From an uncultured Bacilli bacterium (GTDB taxonomy: Bacteria; Bacillota_I; Bacilli_A; RF39; UBA660), in contig CANROL010000068.1 of NCBI GenBank assembly GCA_947632255.1, forward strand, positions 1 to 6,469: a stretch of DNA of 6,469 nucleotides, given 5' to 3'. This document shows, piece by piece, positions 5,367-6,469 of this stretch. The notes below the pieces were generated by a model. The model was not told the origin of the DNA, did not search any database, and worked only from the letters and a program-made list of their open reading frames with translations. The position numbers were made by a program, and so were the translations under genes. The stretch's first letter is position 1; every line of letters starts with the position of its first letter.

Positions 5367-6347
5367 ATGAAAGAACAAAACTATCTTAATATAAATATAA
5401 ATAATTTATTATCTAATCTTAATACTATAAATAATACTTATCATTATACTTATTATATTTTAGATGTTAGTAATAATGCTTATAATCATGGTATGTATTT
5501 AATTAATTATCTAAACTATGAAAATATATATTTATATGTTAATAATTTTAATGATTTATTATTATTACGCAAATATAATAGTACTATACCTACCATTTAT
5601 TCTGGTAATATAACATCAAATAATATTTATGATTTAATAGTTAATAATGCTATTTTATTAATAAAAGATCTTAATATATTAAAAACTTTAAAAGAAAAAA
5701 CTACTTTTATTCTTAATATCGATGAATATAATGGTATATATTCTCTAAATACTATTTTAGAATTATTAGATTTACTTAAAACTAATCATAATTTAAATTT
5801 ATTAGGTATTATTAGTAATGTTAATAAAGATAATTTTGAAAACATTAAATATTTAATTAAACCTTTAAAAGATTTACCTCTAATATGTTTTAATAATGAA
5901 AAAGATAAACAAAAAATAAAATATTCTAATACTATTTTTCTAAATAATTCTTTATATGGTCTAAATACTTATTCTAAAAAAAATCCTTTAGTTTTAAAAC
6001 AAGTTTTAACTCTTAAAGCTAAACTTCTTAAAATAACTAAAGAATATAAAAAGAAAAAAGAAATATATATTGGTCTAATATCTCTTGGTTATTTAAATGG
6101 TTTTTTAAAAAATATTAATGAAGTTTTAATTAATAATAAATCTTATAAAGTATTAAAAATAGAAGCTGAATATACTTTAATTATAATTGATAATACTCTT
6201 ACTTTAGATGATGATGTTATTATTACGAGTGAACTAAACCCTTTAAATCTTTATTACAAAGATAATATATTATTAGAATTATTTATTCTTAAAAATCTTC
6301 CTATACAATATGAAAACGAAGAACAAGAAATATATAGTTATTTATAA
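5367..6347 (+). CDS. Alanine racemase-like protein without catalytic residues (probable pseudoenzyme)
   Basis: The 326-residue protein keeps the two-domain plan of alanine racemase (usually about 370 residues), a PLP enzyme making D-alanine for peptidoglycan. Matches by eye are: LNININNLLSNLNTINN (7-23) to the first barrel strand and helix; SNNAYNHG (35-42) to the PLP-lysine motif KANAYGHG; ILNIDE (115-120) to the LKVDTGM strand; SLYGLN (195-200) to the ALYG motif; LTLKAKLLKI (214-223) and SLGYLNGF (239-246) to the C-terminal beta domain; and LPIQY (311-315) to the C-terminal RVPRVY. The PLP lysine is Ser35. The arginine facing the pyridine nitrogen is Phe191. The segment with the catalytic tyrosine is missing, and MDQ reads EAEYT. 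The protein is 16% Asn (53 residues), with one Arg and no Trp. The ATG at 5367 follows GGAG by six bases; an in-frame ATG at 5355 overlaps that site. It could be a binding or regulatory protein, or a gene decaying under AT bias. Its function is unknown. Confidence 0.72.
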   Translation: MKEQNYLNININNLLSNLNTINNTYHYTYYILDVSNNAYNHGMYLINYLNYENIYLYVNNFNDLLLLRKYNSTIPTIYSGNITSNNIYDLIVNNAILLIKDLNILKTLKEKTTFILNIDEYNGIYSLNTILELLDLLKTNHNLNLLGIISNVNKDNFENIKYLIKPLKDLPLICFNNEKDKQKIKYSNTIFLNNSLYGLNTYSKKNPLVLKQVLTLKAKLLKITKEYKKKKEIYIGLISLGYLNGFLKNINEVLINNKSYKVLKIEAEYTLIIIDNTLTLDDDVIITSELNPLNLYYKDNILLELFILKNLPIQYENEEQEIYSYL

Positions 6348-6469
6348 ACTCCTACAACTACACTATGAGGGGGAACATCCTTTAACACAATAGCCCCAGC
6401 TCCGATTCGCGAATTAGCCCCAATTGTAATATTACCTAAAATAATAGCACCCGCCCCAATTACCACATT
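6338..6469 (-). CDS. C-terminal end of a hexapeptide-repeat acetyltransferase, CysE-like (partial)
   Basis: Read on the minus strand from the window edge, 43 residues are followed by TAA at 6338-6340. They show the left-handed beta-helix repeat of acyl-CoA-dependent acetyltransferases (VIGAGA, IILGNI, TIGANS, RIGAGA, IVLKDV), then PPHSVVVG. The wording IGAGAIILGNITIG and IGAGAIVLKDVPPHS is closest to serine O-acetyltransferase CysE, which makes O-acetylserine for cysteine synthesis. A sugar or capsule O-acetyltransferase, or the DapH family, cannot be excluded from this fragment. It ends at GVYK where relatives usually read GVPAR plus a few residues, so the tail is short. Its last 10 bases overlap the 3' end of the convergent racemase-like gene. 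Its base composition is clearly richer in G and C than that neighbour. The start and most of the gene lie outside the window. Confidence 0.85.
   Translation of the reverse strand, partial: NVVIGAGAIILGNITIGANSRIGAGAIVLKDVPPHSVVVGVYK

Noticed and set aside
5355..6347. YggS/PLP-homeostasis protein instead of an alanine racemase relative
   Set aside because: A C-terminal beta-domain with LTLKAKLLKI and SLGYLNGF is present; YggS-type proteins have only the barrel.

Overview
The window comes from a very AT-rich, low-GC Gram-positive-type bacterium. The standard genetic code fits, because tryptophan is read from TGG and all frames close normally. A ClpB without its N-terminal domain, a CIRCE/HrcA heat-shock operator, Firmicutes-like promoters and Shine-Dalgarno sites, and an Rpn-family gene together suggest a reduced-genome Bacilli or Mycoplasmatota-like lineage, possibly an uncultured host-associated one. 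That placement is inference, since no marker gene such as 16S is present.

Layout from left to right. (1) Bases 1-180 are non-coding and rich in inverted repeats; they end in a strong AGGAGG site that starts an Rpn/PD-(D/E)XK nuclease-transposase gene (181-1044, +). (2) A 12-bp-stem bidirectional terminator overlaps that gene's stop codon and the last base of the convergent clpB stop. (3) clpB (1070-3175, -) is an N-domainless disaggregase. Its perfect TTGACA-N17-TATAAT promoter is interlocked with a 9-9-9 CIRCE operator. (4) Upstream of it on the same strand is a two-gene unit, eno (enolase) then deoD (purine nucleoside phosphorylase), 15 bases apart. It is driven by an extended -10 promoter, and the CIRCE palindrome itself probably terminates it. 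(5) Divergent from eno is an extremely AT- and Asn-rich gene (5367-6347, +). It has the two-domain layout of alanine racemase, but every catalytic position I can align is replaced. (6) It converges on, and overlaps by 10 bases, the 3' end of a left-handed beta-helix acetyltransferase of CysE type (6338-6469, -), which runs off the window.

Functionally this is mostly housekeeping: heat-inducible protein disaggregation, lower glycolysis and purine salvage. The least ordinary items are the racemase-like pseudoenzyme, the multi-purpose CIRCE/promoter/terminator element, and the structured leader of the Rpn gene. I see no CRISPR array, tRNA, rRNA, classical insertion sequence or multi-gene defence system.
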